A stretch of 64,000 nucleotides of DNA from Robiginitomaculum sp. GTDB lineage: Bacteria > Pseudomonadota > Alphaproteobacteria > Caulobacterales > Maricaulaceae. Made by a program: the position numbers and the translations under genes. The notes beneath the pieces are model-generated. The model worked only from the letters and a program-made list of their open reading frames with translations, made no database searches and was not told the origin of the DNA. Position 1 is the first letter of the stretch; each line of letters begins with the position of its first letter. Shown piece by piece: positions 9,517-18,396 of the stretch. The stretch lies in NCBI GenBank assembly GCA_002733495.1, contig NVVV01000006.1, positions 1 through 64,000 of the forward strand. The letters run 5' to 3'.

Positions 9517-10412
9517 GATGGCTCTCCGGCCTTGCGCGGGCGCAGGCCCAGAACGCGGCAGGTGGCATAGGCCAGATCGGCGCGGTTCAGCGTATAAAAA
9601 TGAAAGGTGCGCAGGCCTTCCTGTTGCAGGCGGGTGCAATAATTGGCGGCAATGCTGGCGGCCAGCAGGCGACGGGTTGGCTCGTCATCCTCCAGCCCTT
9701 CAAACATGGCGTGCATGCCGTCCGGCACTTGGGTTTTACACAAAGCGGCCATGCGCTTCAGGCCGGTAAAATTGGGTTGCAGCATAATGCCCGGAATAAT
9801 CGGCAGATTAATCCCGGCGGCGCGTACCCGTTCGATATAGGCGATCAGGGTATCGGGATTAAAACAAAACTGGGTGATGATGCGGCTGGCTCCGGCATCG
9901 ACTTTACGTTTCAGATTTTCAATCTCGGCTGCCCAATCTGGCGATTCAGGGTGCATTTCGGGATACCCCGCCGCCGATATGTCAAAATCGGCAATACGTT
10001 TTAAGCCAGCAATCAGATCACTGGCATAGGCATAGCCGCCCGGGTGCGGCTCGTATTGCGCGCCGGCACCGTCTGGGGGGTCGCCGCGCAAGGCCACAAT
10101 GGCGGTGATCCCTGCCTCATGATAGGCGCGGGCCACCGTGTCCACATCGGCTTTGCTGGCCCCGACACAGGTCAGGTGCGCGGCAACCTTCAAGCCGGTG
10201 GTCTTGGCCATGGAAACTACCGTGCGGTGAGTGCGTTCCCGCGTCGTGCCGCCAGCACCATAAGTGACCGAGACAAAATCCGGTGCCAAGGGTGCCAGTT
10301 TTCGCACCGCTTTTTTCAGATTGGCCTCAGCCTGTTCTGTTTTGGGTGGGAAAAACTCAAACGAAACCTCGATGTCGCGGGCATCGCCTAGGGAGGAAAT
10401 GGCAAGGCTCAT
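9513..10412 (-). CDS. metF: Methylenetetrahydrofolate reductase
   Basis: A 299-residue FAD-dependent TIM-barrel enzyme that reduces 5,10-methylene-THF to 5-methyl-THF, the methyl donor for the MetH halves downstream. Family motifs: SFEFFPPKTEQAE near the start, FVSVTYGAGGTTRERT, AHLTCVGAS, ALRGDPP, and QFCFNPDTLIAYIERVRAAG. The ATG at 10412 has a strong AGGGAGGT 6 bases upstream and overlaps the stop of the ArsR-methyltransferase gene; longer in-frame extensions lie inside that gene. Second gene of the operon. Confidence 0.96.
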   Translation of the reverse strand: MSLAISSLGDARDIEVSFEFFPPKTEQAEANLKKAVRKLAPLAPDFVSVTYGAGGTTRERTHRTVVSMAKTTGLKVAAHLTCVGASKADVDTVARAYHEAGITAIVALRGDPPDGAGAQYEPHPGGYAYASDLIAGLKRIADFDISAAGYPEMHPESPDWAAEIENLKRKVDAGASRIITQFCFNPDTLIAYIERVRAAGINLPIIPGIMLQPNFTGLKRMAALCKTQVPDGMHAMFEGLEDDEPTRRLLAASIAANYCTRLQQEGLRTFHFYTLNRADLAYATCRVLGLRPRKAGEPS

Positions 10413-11386
10413 GCGGATACCTCCCTTTGCGCAGGCGTACTGGCGCGCTCGGCAGTCCATATTTTTACCGTCAAATGATTGGCACCTGCGTCCTGAATAT
10501 CCGGGCGCAAGGCAAGGTGGGTGATATTGCTAAGGCCGACCTGATCCATCCAGATTTCCATTTCTGTATCGGTAAAACCAAGGCGACGATGGGCGTGTTG
10601 TTCGCGCAAAAATTCTAGCTGGTGCGGGGCAAAATCCACAATGGTGATCAGGCCACCAGGGGCCATAACGCGCACCGCCTCGCCGAGCGCGGTGGCGGGT
10701 TCATCCAAATAATGCAAAACCTGGTGCACACAGACCAGATCAAACTTATTATCTTCAAAGGGCAAATTATAAAGATCGGAATGGCGCACCGAACAGTTTG
10801 GCAACCCTGCTTTTTCAATGTTCAGACGCGCCAGATTGAGCATTTCGTGGGATAGGTCTATGCCCAGCGCCTGATCGGTCTGCGCTCCAAAGACCTCCAG
10901 CATGCGCCCGGTGCCGGTACCAATATCCAGCATGGCTTTGAAATGACGATTGCCTGCGGCTTCGCGCAGGGCCGTCTCCACACTGCCTTCGGATAAATGC
11001 AGGGAACGGATATGCGCCCAGTCTTTGGCCACTTCGGCAAAATAGGCATTGGCGGCATTCGTGCGCGCATGCTTGACCGCATCCAGACGTTCCAGGTCGC
11101 GCGCCAGCACCCGGTCAGCATCATCCAGCAAGGCAATGATGCTCTGGGCAATGCGCTGGCCACGCCCATGATCTGCCAGGCGGTAAAACACCCATGTGCC
11201 TTCGGGCAGGCGTTCAATTATCCCGGCGCTGGCCAACAGTTTTATATGGCGGCTGACCCGTGGCTGGCTTTGGCCCAGCACATTGACCAACTCGCTGACC
11301 GTCAGCTCGCCGCGCGATAATAATGACAATATGCGCAACCGCGTTGGCTCGCCGATTGCTCGCAAAGCGGTGACCAATTGCTCCAT
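10409..11386 (-). CDS. ArsR-family regulator fused to SAM-dependent methyltransferase (SahR-like)
   Basis: A 325-residue protein. Residues 1-90 form an ArsR winged helix (ALRAIGEPTRLRILSLLSRG, then VLGQSQPRVSRHIKLLASAG). Residues about 140-300 form a class I methyltransferase with the SAM loop MLDIGTGTGRMLEVFG and acidic GIDLSHEML. The Cys metal-binding motif of ArsR/SmtB sensors is not seen. As first gene of the metF-metH operon it probably senses SAM or S-adenosylhomocysteine and represses the operon; SahR-type regulators of methionine metabolism are the closest known group. The ATG at 11386 is chosen for its AAGGA site; an earlier in-frame start adds 14 codons. Confidence 0.85.
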   Translation of the reverse strand: MEQLVTALRAIGEPTRLRILSLLSRGELTVSELVNVLGQSQPRVSRHIKLLASAGIIERLPEGTWVFYRLADHGRGQRIAQSIIALLDDADRVLARDLERLDAVKHARTNAANAYFAEVAKDWAHIRSLHLSEGSVETALREAAGNRHFKAMLDIGTGTGRMLEVFGAQTDQALGIDLSHEMLNLARLNIEKAGLPNCSVRHSDLYNLPFEDNKFDLVCVHQVLHYLDEPATALGEAVRVMAPGGLITIVDFAPHQLEFLREQHAHRRLGFTDTEMEIWMDQVGLSNITHLALRPDIQDAGANHLTVKIWTAERASTPAQREVSA

Positions 11387-11436
11387 AATGACCGTCCTTA
11401 TGACCATGTTCACACACAGGTCTATCACTTCATATC

Positions 11437-11456
11437 ATATAAGGATATATTTATAT
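11437..11456 (-). promoter_or_regulatory. Candidate operator of the methionine operon (AT-rich imperfect palindrome)
   Basis: ATATAAGGATATATTTATAT matches its own reverse complement at 16 of 20 positions and lies about 50 bp upstream of the ArsR-methyltransferase ATG. Flanking ATATCAT and TATATCATT extend the dyad-like character. Its position and AT-rich symmetry suit an autoregulatory ArsR/SahR-type operator. No binding evidence; inferred from position and symmetry. Confidence 0.45.
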
Positions 11457-11662
11457 CATTATTATTAAAAGGGTGTGTGTTCACAAAAAAGCGATCAAAC
11501 GTGCCTTGCGGCTAAGGGCAAACATCCCCAGATTGCTTCATTCTATGTTCATGCACATGGACATAATGATGGAAACAAGTCTGTACCTTGGGCCAACAAA
11601 ACGCCACATTGTACAGTTCATGTATAGCGAATCGTCGCAAACGACGATGTGGGAGTATAATT

Positions 11663-12403
11663 ATGCGGCCAGTTTTTCGCGCTTTAGCTTTGATTGGGGC
11701 TGTCTCTGCTGTTTCGGCATGCAGCACCAACAGCGTCGCACATCAGGACGATCCGTTATATGGATGGAATAAGGGCGTGTTTGAATTTAACAATGCCGCA
11801 GACAAAATTATTGTGAAGCCCGTAGCCAAGGGTTACCGCGCCGTGGTGCCCAAGCCGGGGCGTGATGGCGTGCGCAATATTCTAAGCAATCTGCGCAGCC
11901 CAGTGACTTTTGGTAATGATGTGTTGCAGGGCAAATTTGGCCGTGCCGGGAAAACGCTGGTGCGATTTGGTATAAACTCCACTGTGGGCCTGCTTGGCCT
12001 TTTCGATGTTGCCGATCGGGCTGGGATTGAGAGCCATACCGAAGATATGGGCCAGACCCTGGCCACCTGGGGTGTGGGCAGCGGTCCCTATATCATGTTG
12101 CCAATTCTTGGCCCGTCAAACCTGCGTGATGCCACGGGCTTTGTGCTGGATTTTGGTATGGAGCCCATGACCTATATGCGGTTCAAGGGCCGCCAGGCCA
12201 TTTTAACCGGGCGTTTTGGCGTTAATGGCGTTTCGGTACGCGAGGCCAATCTGGATACTATTGAATCGCTTCGCGCCAGCAGCCTTGATGAATATGCCAG
12301 CCTGAAAAGCGCCTATAAGCAATTGCGCGCCAATGCCATAGCCGATGGGGAAATCATAATTGATGATTTGCCTGATTATGATGAATATGAGGATGATGAA
12401 TAA
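11663..12403 (+). CDS. mlaA: MlaA (VacJ) family outer-membrane lipoprotein
   Basis: A 246-residue lipoprotein: signal peptide with lipobox VSAC, Cys20. The VacJ domain is clear: DDPLYGWNKGVFEFNNAADK, then RSPVTFGNDVLQGKFGRAGKT, RFGINSTVGLLGLFDVAD and SGPYIMLPILGPSNLRDATG. It removes mislocalised phospholipids from the outer membrane and hands them to MlaC, encoded immediately downstream with a 1-base overlap (TAATG). The start is set by GGGAG nine bases before the ATG. The C-terminal tail is very acidic (DDLPDYDEYEDDE). The inner-membrane MlaFEDB complex is not in the window. Confidence 0.95.
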   Translation: MRPVFRALALIGAVSAVSACSTNSVAHQDDPLYGWNKGVFEFNNAADKIIVKPVAKGYRAVVPKPGRDGVRNILSNLRSPVTFGNDVLQGKFGRAGKTLVRFGINSTVGLLGLFDVADRAGIESHTEDMGQTLATWGVGSGPYIMLPILGPSNLRDATGFVLDFGMEPMTYMRFKGRQAILTGRFGVNGVSVREANLDTIESLRASSLDEYASLKSAYKQLRANAIADGEIIIDDLPDYDEYEDDE

Positions 12404-13038
12404 TGCGTAAAATGATCGCAGCCCTGATGGGCGTCCTGTTTATGGCCTTGCCCTTATCGGCGGCCTATGCGGCCCCGGATGATGAAGCCTTTGTGCAAGA
12501 CAAGGCCAATGAAGCCTTGGCCATTCTGGCGGATGACAGCCTGGATCAGAGCGCCAAGACCGCACGCTTTCGTGATTATGTGGACACTGTTACTGATGTG
12601 CCTCGTGTGGCGCGTTTTGTCCTTGGCAAATATGCCCGGGGAGTCGATCCGGAAAAAATTACCGAATTTACCGCCGTTTTTCGTGAATATGCCAGTGGCG
12701 TTTATGAAAAACAGCTTGGCAATTTCGGCGGTGAAATCCTGAAAGTTAAAGGCTCCAAAGACCGCAAACCCGGAGATTCCGTCGTCGCCAGTGTTATCTC
12801 GGGTGGGCAATTGGATAAACCGCTAGATGTGAACTGGCGTATTCGTACCCGCAATGGCAAGAAAACCGTGCTGGATGTACAGATTTTCGGTATCTGGCTG
12901 GCCTTGCAACAACGCAATGAGATCACGGCTGTCATTGCCAATAATGGCGGCAAAATTGACGCCGCGATCAAGGTCCTGAAAGATAAAGTTTCCAAAGGTG
13001 ATTTCGGCAGTCAAAGCAAAGAGACCGAACATCATTAA
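12403..13038 (+). CDS. mlaC: MlaC-type periplasmic phospholipid-binding protein
   Basis: A 211-residue secreted protein with signal peptide ending in AYAAPDD. The Ttg2D/MlaC domain is seen in VARFVLGKYARGVDPEKITEF, FREYASGVYEKQLGNFGGE and VDVNWRIRTRNGKKTVLDVQ-like strands (LDVNWRIRTRNGKKTVLDVQ). It shuttles phospholipids between MlaA and the inner-membrane transporter. It is co-translated with mlaA. Related proteins (HpnM) occur in hopanoid loci, but no hopanoid gene is identified here. Confidence 0.9.
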   Translation: MRKMIAALMGVLFMALPLSAAYAAPDDEAFVQDKANEALAILADDSLDQSAKTARFRDYVDTVTDVPRVARFVLGKYARGVDPEKITEFTAVFREYASGVYEKQLGNFGGEILKVKGSKDRKPGDSVVASVISGGQLDKPLDVNWRIRTRNGKKTVLDVQIFGIWLALQQRNEITAVIANNGGKIDAAIKVLKDKVSKGDFGSQSKETEHH

Positions 13039-13055
13039 AGTTTGTGCGTTGTTGT

Positions 13056-13074
13056 GTGAACCCCGTTCACTTTT
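13056..13074 (+). terminator. Possible weak terminator after mlaC
   Basis: GTGAAC-CCC-GTTCAC forms a 6-bp stem with a 3-base loop, followed by TTTT. It lies 18 bases after the mlaC stop. The T run is short, so termination may be partial. Confidence 0.4.
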
Positions 13075-13141
13075 CACCTTTCCCTGACGTTGCATTGCCC
13101 TTAGGGTCCGCCCTCACTGCCCCTGATGTGAATGCGAATTG

Positions 13142-14431
13142 ATGCTAAAACACTTATCCAACAGCGCCAATACACGCCCTGTGACTGGTCATGATGTACC
13201 CTTGCGCATATTGCTGGCCAGCTATCGCTCGCATCCCCATGTGGGTGGGCAGGGGGTGTATGTTTATCACCTTAGCAAGGCGTTGCATGACCTTGGGCAC
13301 AAGGTTGATGTGGCCTCCGGGCCGCCATATCCCAACCTCGCCCCGGGGATCGGGTTGGTTAAACTGCCCTCGCTGGACTTGTTTGCCGAAGACAATGCCT
13401 TTTCTGCCATTCGTTCAAAGCATTTTTCCTCCTGGTCTGATCTGTCCGAATGGCTATCGCATAATTCAGGGGCGTTTGGCGAACCTTATGCTTTTGGCCG
13501 CCGTTTGCACCGCTTTATCCTTAATAATCCTAGGCGCTATGATGTGGTGCACGATAACCAGACCCTGGCACGGGCGCTGTTGAAAATCAGAAAAACCGTG
13601 CCTGTGGTGACGACGTTGCACCACCCGATCAGCATTGATCTGAAACTGGCTTTGCAATCAGAAAAGCGCTGGTGGATGCGGGCGTTGATCCGTCGGTGGC
13701 ACCGTTTTGTGCGTATGCAGGCCAAGGTGGCGCGCCGTCTTAACCCGATCCTGACGGTTTCGGATGCCTCGAAACAGGCGGCGATGCGCGATTTTGGCGT
13801 CCCGGCACAATCTTTTCACATTGTGCCCAATGGCGTGGATCAGAGTGTATTTTACCCTGATGCCAATATTGCCCGCGAAGACAATATGATCGTCACCACG
13901 GCCAGCGCCGACACACCGTTGAAGGGCCTGCCGGTTTTGATCAGGGCCTTTGCTGAACTGGCTGATGCATTTCCAAAACTGCGTCTGGTGGTGATCGGGC
14001 GCTTGCGCAATGGCCCCACCAAAGACGCCATCAAGGCGGCGGGCTTGTCCGAGCGCATAGAGTTTCGCAGCGGCATTGATCAGAGCGAGATTGCCGACCT
14101 TTTTCGCAAGGCCACCATTATGGTTTCACCATCACTTTTTGAAGGGTTTGGCATGCCGGCCGCCGAGGCCATGGCCTGCGCCGCGCCCCTGATTGTCAGT
14201 ACCGGCGGGGCTTTGCCCGAAGTGGCCGGGGATGCGGGCCTGATCACGCCCAAGGGTGATGCGCCGGCGCTGGCGGCGGCCATCAGAACACTCTTGCAGG
14301 ATCCGGCGCAGCGTACGGACCTGGGCAATGCAGCACTGAAGCGCGCACAGGATGTGTTTTCTTGGCCGCGCCATGCGCAAGGTGCTGTAAGTTTATATCG
14401 TCAGGCACTGGAAGCTCATGCACACCATTGA
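13142..14431 (+). CDS. Glycosyltransferase family 4 (GT-B fold)
   Basis: A 429-residue GT-B glycosyltransferase. The N-terminal acceptor domain has LLASYRSHPHVGGQGVYVYH, and the donor domain carries NGVDQSVFYP, ADTPLKGLPVLIRAF and the E-x7-E type motif SLFEGFGMPAAEAMACA. Such enzymes transfer a nucleotide-activated sugar to lipid or glycan acceptors in the cytoplasm. It overlaps the methyltransferase gene downstream by 14 bases and heads a three-gene plus-strand run. A TTG one codon earlier is also possible. Donor and acceptor cannot be told. Confidence 0.92.
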   Translation: MLKHLSNSANTRPVTGHDVPLRILLASYRSHPHVGGQGVYVYHLSKALHDLGHKVDVASGPPYPNLAPGIGLVKLPSLDLFAEDNAFSAIRSKHFSSWSDLSEWLSHNSGAFGEPYAFGRRLHRFILNNPRRYDVVHDNQTLARALLKIRKTVPVVTTLHHPISIDLKLALQSEKRWWMRALIRRWHRFVRMQAKVARRLNPILTVSDASKQAAMRDFGVPAQSFHIVPNGVDQSVFYPDANIAREDNMIVTTASADTPLKGLPVLIRAFAELADAFPKLRLVVIGRLRNGPTKDAIKAAGLSERIEFRSGIDQSEIADLFRKATIMVSPSLFEGFGMPAAEAMACAAPLIVSTGGALPEVAGDAGLITPKGDAPALAAAIRTLLQDPAQRTDLGNAALKRAQDVFSWPRHAQGAVSLYRQALEAHAHH

Positions 14432-15137
14432 TTTTGAACGCCTGTCCTTGCGCGACGGCATGGCGGTGCTGGACCTTGGCTGTGGCCAGGGTCGGCATAT
14501 ACACGGCCTTTATTATGCCGCCGACATGACGTGTCTGGGTATGGATTTATCTCTTGAAGACCTTATCCATACGCGCGATGGCTTTGACGCCTATCCTGAT
14601 TTTTCCGATGACCGTGGCCAAGCCTATGGACTGGCGTGCGCCGATGCCCTGCATTTGCCTTTGCCAGATCATAGTCTGGACCGGGTGATTTGTTCCGAAG
14701 TGCTGGAGCATTTGCCGGATTATAAAACCGCACTGGGCGAGATAAAGCGGATTATCAAACCGGGTGGCATTTTCGCCATGAGCGTGCCCCGTGCCTGGCC
14801 GGAACGTATTTGCTGGCGCTTGAGCGAAGAGTACCACAATACACCCGGCGGGCATGTGCGTATCTTTAATGCCCGGACTTTGCGCGCAGATATTGAAAAC
14901 GTTGGCTTTCGCTTTACAGGCAAGCATTACGCGCATGGTTTACATTCCCCCTATTGGTGGCTCAAATGCCTTCTATGGAACCGCCGGGATGACCATCCGC
15001 TCATTCTCGCCTATAAGCGCTTTCTTGAATGGGATATTCTGGCCAGACCCATGCTTACGCGGGGGCTTGAGGTCATGGTGGCGCCGGTGATGGGAAAATC
15101 TGTTGTGATGTATTTTGAGCGTATGGAAGATCAATGA
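14418..15137 (+). CDS. Class I SAM-dependent methyltransferase (Methyltransf_11 type)
   Basis: A 239-residue methyltransferase with SAM loop AVLDLGCGQGRHIHGL, acidic residue region GMDLSLEDL, and motifs ADALHLPLPDHSLDRVICSE and IIKPGGIFAMSVP. It overlaps the glycosyltransferase upstream by 14 bases and the toroid-fold gene downstream by 4, so the three proteins are co-translated and probably modify the same molecule. The substrate is unknown. The C-terminal WWLKCLLWN segment could contact a membrane or lipid substrate (inference). Confidence 0.88.
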   Translation: MHTIDFERLSLRDGMAVLDLGCGQGRHIHGLYYAADMTCLGMDLSLEDLIHTRDGFDAYPDFSDDRGQAYGLACADALHLPLPDHSLDRVICSEVLEHLPDYKTALGEIKRIIKPGGIFAMSVPRAWPERICWRLSEEYHNTPGGHVRIFNARTLRADIENVGFRFTGKHYAHGLHSPYWWLKCLLWNRRDDHPLILAYKRFLEWDILARPMLTRGLEVMVAPVMGKSVVMYFERMEDQ

Positions 15138-16213
15138 CGGTCAAGGACACCATAACGCATTGCGCCAACTGGATTTTACAAGTGCAGCGCGCTGACGGGT
15201 CTATTCCCTGGCTGCGGCGGGGCATATTTGATCCGTGGAACCATGTGGAATCGGCGATGGCGCTTGGTGTGGCTGGGCATCTGGATGCTTACCGTGCGGC
15301 GCTTTCATACCTGTGCACGATTCAGCGCCCCGATGGGGCATTGCCGGGTGAGTGCGGGGCCTCGGTTCCAATGGATGCGCAAAACAAGCGCTTGGTGGCG
15401 GCTAAGGCCAAGCCATTGGTGGATACTAATTTTACAGCGTATTGCACTCTTGGGGTTTGGCATCTTTATCAGCTTAGTGGCGATAGGCAGGATCTGGAAC
15501 GCTTTGCCCCTCTGGTTGATGCGGCCATGGACTTTGTCCTGAACCATCAATCAGAACATGGTGAGATTGCCTGGCGGGCGGTTGAGGCTGGCGAGGACTT
15601 GCACGGCGTTGATGCCCTGCGTACCGGGAACTGTTCTATTTATAAAAGCCTGGAAGCCGCCGTATTGATCCGCGAGGCGTTGGGAAAGCCTGCGGCGGAT
15701 TTAATGAATGCTCGTCAGCGTATTGGCATTGCGCTGCGTGAACGGCCCGAACGGTTTGATCGCAGCTGGGCGCCCAAGACAAATTTTGCCATGGACTGGT
15801 ATTATCCTGTGCTGTGTGGACTGTTACAGGGTGATGAGGCGCGGACACATTTATTGGCGCGCCGGGACGAATTCATTGATAACGGACTGGGGTGTCGGTG
15901 CGTCACCGAACAGCCCTGGACCACGGTGGCAGAAACCTGCGAGCTGGCTATGGCGTTGATAGCCATTGGCGAGGACGTGCGGGCGCAAACCCTGATCAGT
16001 TGGTGTGCGCCCTTGCGCGATGACCGGGGCGGCTTTGCCATGGGCTGGCAATCCGAAGAACAGATCGTCTGGCCGGATGAGCGCCCGGCGTGGACAGCGG
16101 GGGCCATGGTGCTGGCGCTGGATGCGGTGCATCAGATCACATCGGCGCACGGCGTTTTGTGCGGCGCGCTTAACCCAGACGGCGAAGAAGCGCCAATGAG
16201 TGCACAAGGCTGA
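15134..16213 (+). CDS. Prenyltransferase/squalene-oxidase-repeat (alpha-alpha toroid) protein
   Basis: A 359-residue protein. Repeats resembling QW motifs (LQVQRADGSIPWLRRG, IQRPDGALPGECG, RGGFAMGWQSEEQ) suggest the alpha/alpha toroid of terpenoid cyclases and prenyltransferases. It is about half the length of squalene-hopene cyclase, and no DxDD or DCTAE motif is seen. Fourth-position overlap (ATGA) with the methyltransferase places it in the same biosynthetic unit. Its last 18 codons lie in a segment duplicated at 18539-18593, where the same bases encode, on the other strand, the end of the methyltransferase gene at 18549. Confidence 0.75.
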   Translation: MTVKDTITHCANWILQVQRADGSIPWLRRGIFDPWNHVESAMALGVAGHLDAYRAALSYLCTIQRPDGALPGECGASVPMDAQNKRLVAAKAKPLVDTNFTAYCTLGVWHLYQLSGDRQDLERFAPLVDAAMDFVLNHQSEHGEIAWRAVEAGEDLHGVDALRTGNCSIYKSLEAAVLIREALGKPAADLMNARQRIGIALRERPERFDRSWAPKTNFAMDWYYPVLCGLLQGDEARTHLLARRDEFIDNGLGCRCVTEQPWTTVAETCELAMALIAIGEDVRAQTLISWCAPLRDDRGGFAMGWQSEEQIVWPDERPAWTAGAMVLALDAVHQITSAHGVLCGALNPDGEEAPMSAQG

Positions 16214-16214
16214 T
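16160..16214. repeat. Left copy of a ~55-bp direct repeat bounding a 2.3-kb insertion
   Basis: Matches 18539-18593 with three differences (offset 2,379). The core CGAAGAAGCGCCAATGAG is identical in both. On the plus strand it is the 3' end of the toroid-fold gene. On the minus strand it still reads LVHSLALLRRLG and stop, the C-terminus of the methyltransferase whose intact copy ends at 18549. This indicates two originally convergent, overlapping genes separated by an insertion that duplicated their shared 3' end. Confidence 0.85.
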
Positions 16215-16522
16215 CAGTCGGGTTTTGTCCTGCCAACTACATCCATAAGGGCTTTTAAGTAGGCGCTAAAGGCTTTGCGCCCCTTTGGTAAAAGCCGCGC
16301 CGTGGTCAGCGGTCTACGGCCAACAATGCGTTTGTCCACATGCACGTACTCTGCATCTTCCAGTTTTCTGATTTGTACTGACAAGTTTCCGGGGCTGGCC
16401 TTTAAGGCTTTTTGCAATTCTCCAAAGCTGGCGGTTTCTGCATTCGCCAGATAGGCCATAATGCCAAGACGCAAGCGCCCGTGAATCAGATCATCAAGTT
16501 TTTCTATATCAGAAGCAGCCAT
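16214..16522 (-). CDS. Winged-helix transcriptional regulator (HTH_27/MarR-like)
   Basis: A 102-residue single-domain DNA-binding protein. LDDLIHGRLRLGIMAYLANA, then ETASFGELQKALKASPGNL and the recognition/wing part QIRKLEDAEYVHVDKRIVGR match the HTH_27 family. The ATG at 16522 starts the domain; the open frame upstream is the membrane-protein gene in another frame. Little Shine-Dalgarno is seen. It is last gene of the three-gene minus-strand inserted module and probably controls that module (the palindrome at 18397 is a candidate site). Confidence 0.82.
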   Translation of the reverse strand: MAASDIEKLDDLIHGRLRLGIMAYLANAETASFGELQKALKASPGNLSVQIRKLEDAEYVHVDKRIVGRRPLTTARLLPKGRKAFSAYLKALMDVVGRTKPD

Positions 16523-16542
16523 AAGAGAGTTGATAGCGTTGG

Positions 16543-17166
16543 TTACGCTTTTTCCTCTTTTATGCGTGCCATAATCAGGCCCGGTACCGCCATAAACAGG
16601 AATAACCCAATACTCAGGGCCAGCAAGTAATTTTCCAAAGACTGTGTAAATAACCCGGCAACAAGGGCTGTACCATACCAACCGGCACTGGTTACCCACA
16701 TCCACCAGTATTTTCTGATCATAGCAACCACATACCAAACCATACCTTGTAGAGCGCAAACAATGACAGGGAAAAACAACCAAATCGTGAAATCTGCTCT
16801 TTTGTACGCCGCATATGCAAAGACAAGAGCCAGAACGAGATTAGCCAGACCGGCAGCGCCAAACATTGCAATGACGGTTTTGGAGGCCGTTCCTTTCGGG
16901 TTTTGATTTTCTTTATCCCTGCTCAGCACTAAGGCCAGCACAATAAGAAACAAAACTGTTGGCAGTATAGCGATGGCAATATTTGCCATATCGGAAAGCT
17001 TGATGACATTGCGCACCTGTAGCCAGCCTAGCAAGGCTTGAAGGCCAAATAGGCTGCCACTGGCACCATAGATAATACCTGTTTGTTTATAAACCGGGCT
17101 ATGTTCGTCAACGATGGCCCGCAAAAAAGCTATGTCTTCGCGGGCCTTGTCCTGAGCCGTTTGCAT
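16543..17166 (-). CDS. Multi-pass membrane protein of unknown function
   Basis: A 207-residue protein with about six hydrophobic segments (for example IAIAILPTVLFLIVLALVLS, FGAAGLANLVLALVFAYAAY, LFFPVIVCALQGMVWYVVAM) after a short soluble N-terminus. I do not recognise the family. It lies 3 bases after the acyltransferase gene and 20 bases before the winged-helix regulator, inside the 2.3-kb insertion. Conserved-looking aromatic stretch YWWMWVTSAGWYG lies between the later helices. Confidence 0.75.
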   Translation of the reverse strand: MQTAQDKAREDIAFLRAIVDEHSPVYKQTGIIYGASGSLFGLQALLGWLQVRNVIKLSDMANIAIAILPTVLFLIVLALVLSRDKENQNPKGTASKTVIAMFGAAGLANLVLALVFAYAAYKRADFTIWLFFPVIVCALQGMVWYVVAMIRKYWWMWVTSAGWYGTALVAGLFTQSLENYLLALSIGLFLFMAVPGLIMARIKEEKA

Positions 17167-17169
17167 ATC

Positions 17170-18354
17170 CTAATTGCCCCTCTTTTTACGTTTACCGTTC
17201 AACAGCGCTCCGATGAAGGTATAGCGCACAAGATAATGGTAACTGACCAACATTATTGGCAACGCAATGGCCAGAATAATAAAATATTTCGCCAGCGCTG
17301 GAAATCCCCATTGTGACACCCAGACCTGCAAGGCCATTATCAGGGGCAGATGCACCAAATAGAGCCAATACGATGAATCAGCAAGATAGCGGCGCGTGGC
17401 GCTATGGCCAGAGAGAAATTTTTGCGCCAATCCAATAAAGCCAAAACTCCAGCACCAAATTGCCAACGCATAGGCAGATATATAAGCAATTTTGGTCATA
17501 CCTTGCACACTGGTTGTGTAATAGGGCGTTGTTCCAACTTGCATCAGACAATATGTGCTAAGAGCGATGGCCAGAAGAAGATAGATCAACCATGATTTTT
17601 CAAATCTTTGAATCAATCCAGCCTGTCTGTGCAATGCCCAGCCAAGGCCAAAGGCTGTGCCATAAATCACCAGTGACGCTGTGTTGGGGATAAACCCATT
17701 TTCTGGTGTTGGAATGCCAAACCATGGGTGCCATTGTTTATGGTAATAAAGCGCAATGGCGGCAGGAATGGTCAGCAGGATTGGCAGAAGGTGCGTTTTT
17801 TGAAGGCCCAACAGCACGGCATCAAACAACTGGCCGATACGCTGTTTACGATCCACAGCGATGAATAGACCTCTGAAAATAGCCAGCGCCCCATAAAACA
17901 AGATCAACACATAAAGGAACCACAAATACGTGAGGGGAAATGTCTTTAAGGTCATCACAGGCGGGGGCGGTGGGTTCTCGGGCATTGTGCCGCCATTGCT
18001 TACGACCATTGCCCATATGATCAAAACTGTAAACGCGACCATGGCTATCGGCCAAAATATAAGCAGGGGAACGCCCAATCGTTTGAGGCGATCTTTGAGA
18101 AAGGTTGCAACACCCAGATTACGCAATTGCATACGGCCAAAAAATCCAGCCAGTATAAAAAAAATAGCCATGCGAAAGATGTGCAAAATAAATGCTGTCA
18201 CAGACAAAGTGGTGCTGCGCTGTGTATCCATAATGATCCAGAACGTATCGCCTGGGAAAAAAGAAAAACTGGCGTGGAAGAATATGCCAAGCAGCAGTGC
18301 CGCCCCGCGCACAGTGTCCAGCGCGTGCAGGCGTTCAGGTTTTGTGTGTTCCAT
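17170..18354 (-). CDS. Acyltransferase 3 family membrane protein (OpgC-like)
   Basis: A 394-residue inner-membrane protein with about ten membrane segments. The family signature begins with RLHALDTVRGAALLLGIFFH, with the conserved Arg and His, followed by FFPGDTFW and FILAGFFGRMQLRN. Acyltransferase 3 proteins move acetyl or succinyl groups onto glycans and lipids (OpgC on periplasmic glucans). It is first gene of the inserted three-gene module; CTCTCCTGAGGG-type sequence before the ATG gives a GGAGAG site on the minus strand. The substrate is unknown. Confidence 0.88.
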   Translation of the reverse strand: MEHTKPERLHALDTVRGAALLLGIFFHASFSFFPGDTFWIIMDTQRSTTLSVTAFILHIFRMAIFFILAGFFGRMQLRNLGVATFLKDRLKRLGVPLLIFWPIAMVAFTVLIIWAMVVSNGGTMPENPPPPPVMTLKTFPLTYLWFLYVLILFYGALAIFRGLFIAVDRKQRIGQLFDAVLLGLQKTHLLPILLTIPAAIALYYHKQWHPWFGIPTPENGFIPNTASLVIYGTAFGLGWALHRQAGLIQRFEKSWLIYLLLAIALSTYCLMQVGTTPYYTTSVQGMTKIAYISAYALAIWCWSFGFIGLAQKFLSGHSATRRYLADSSYWLYLVHLPLIMALQVWVSQWGFPALAKYFIILAIALPIMLVSYHYLVRYTFIGALLNGKRKKRGN

Positions 18355-18396
18355 ATGATGCTCTCCTGAGGGTGAAGACAGGGTGGTATATAAATT

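Noticed and set aside
11429-11662. SAM riboswitch ahead of the methionine operon
   Set aside because: No SAM-I or SAM-II pattern is seen; the operon instead begins with its own ArsR-type regulator and an operator-like dyad.
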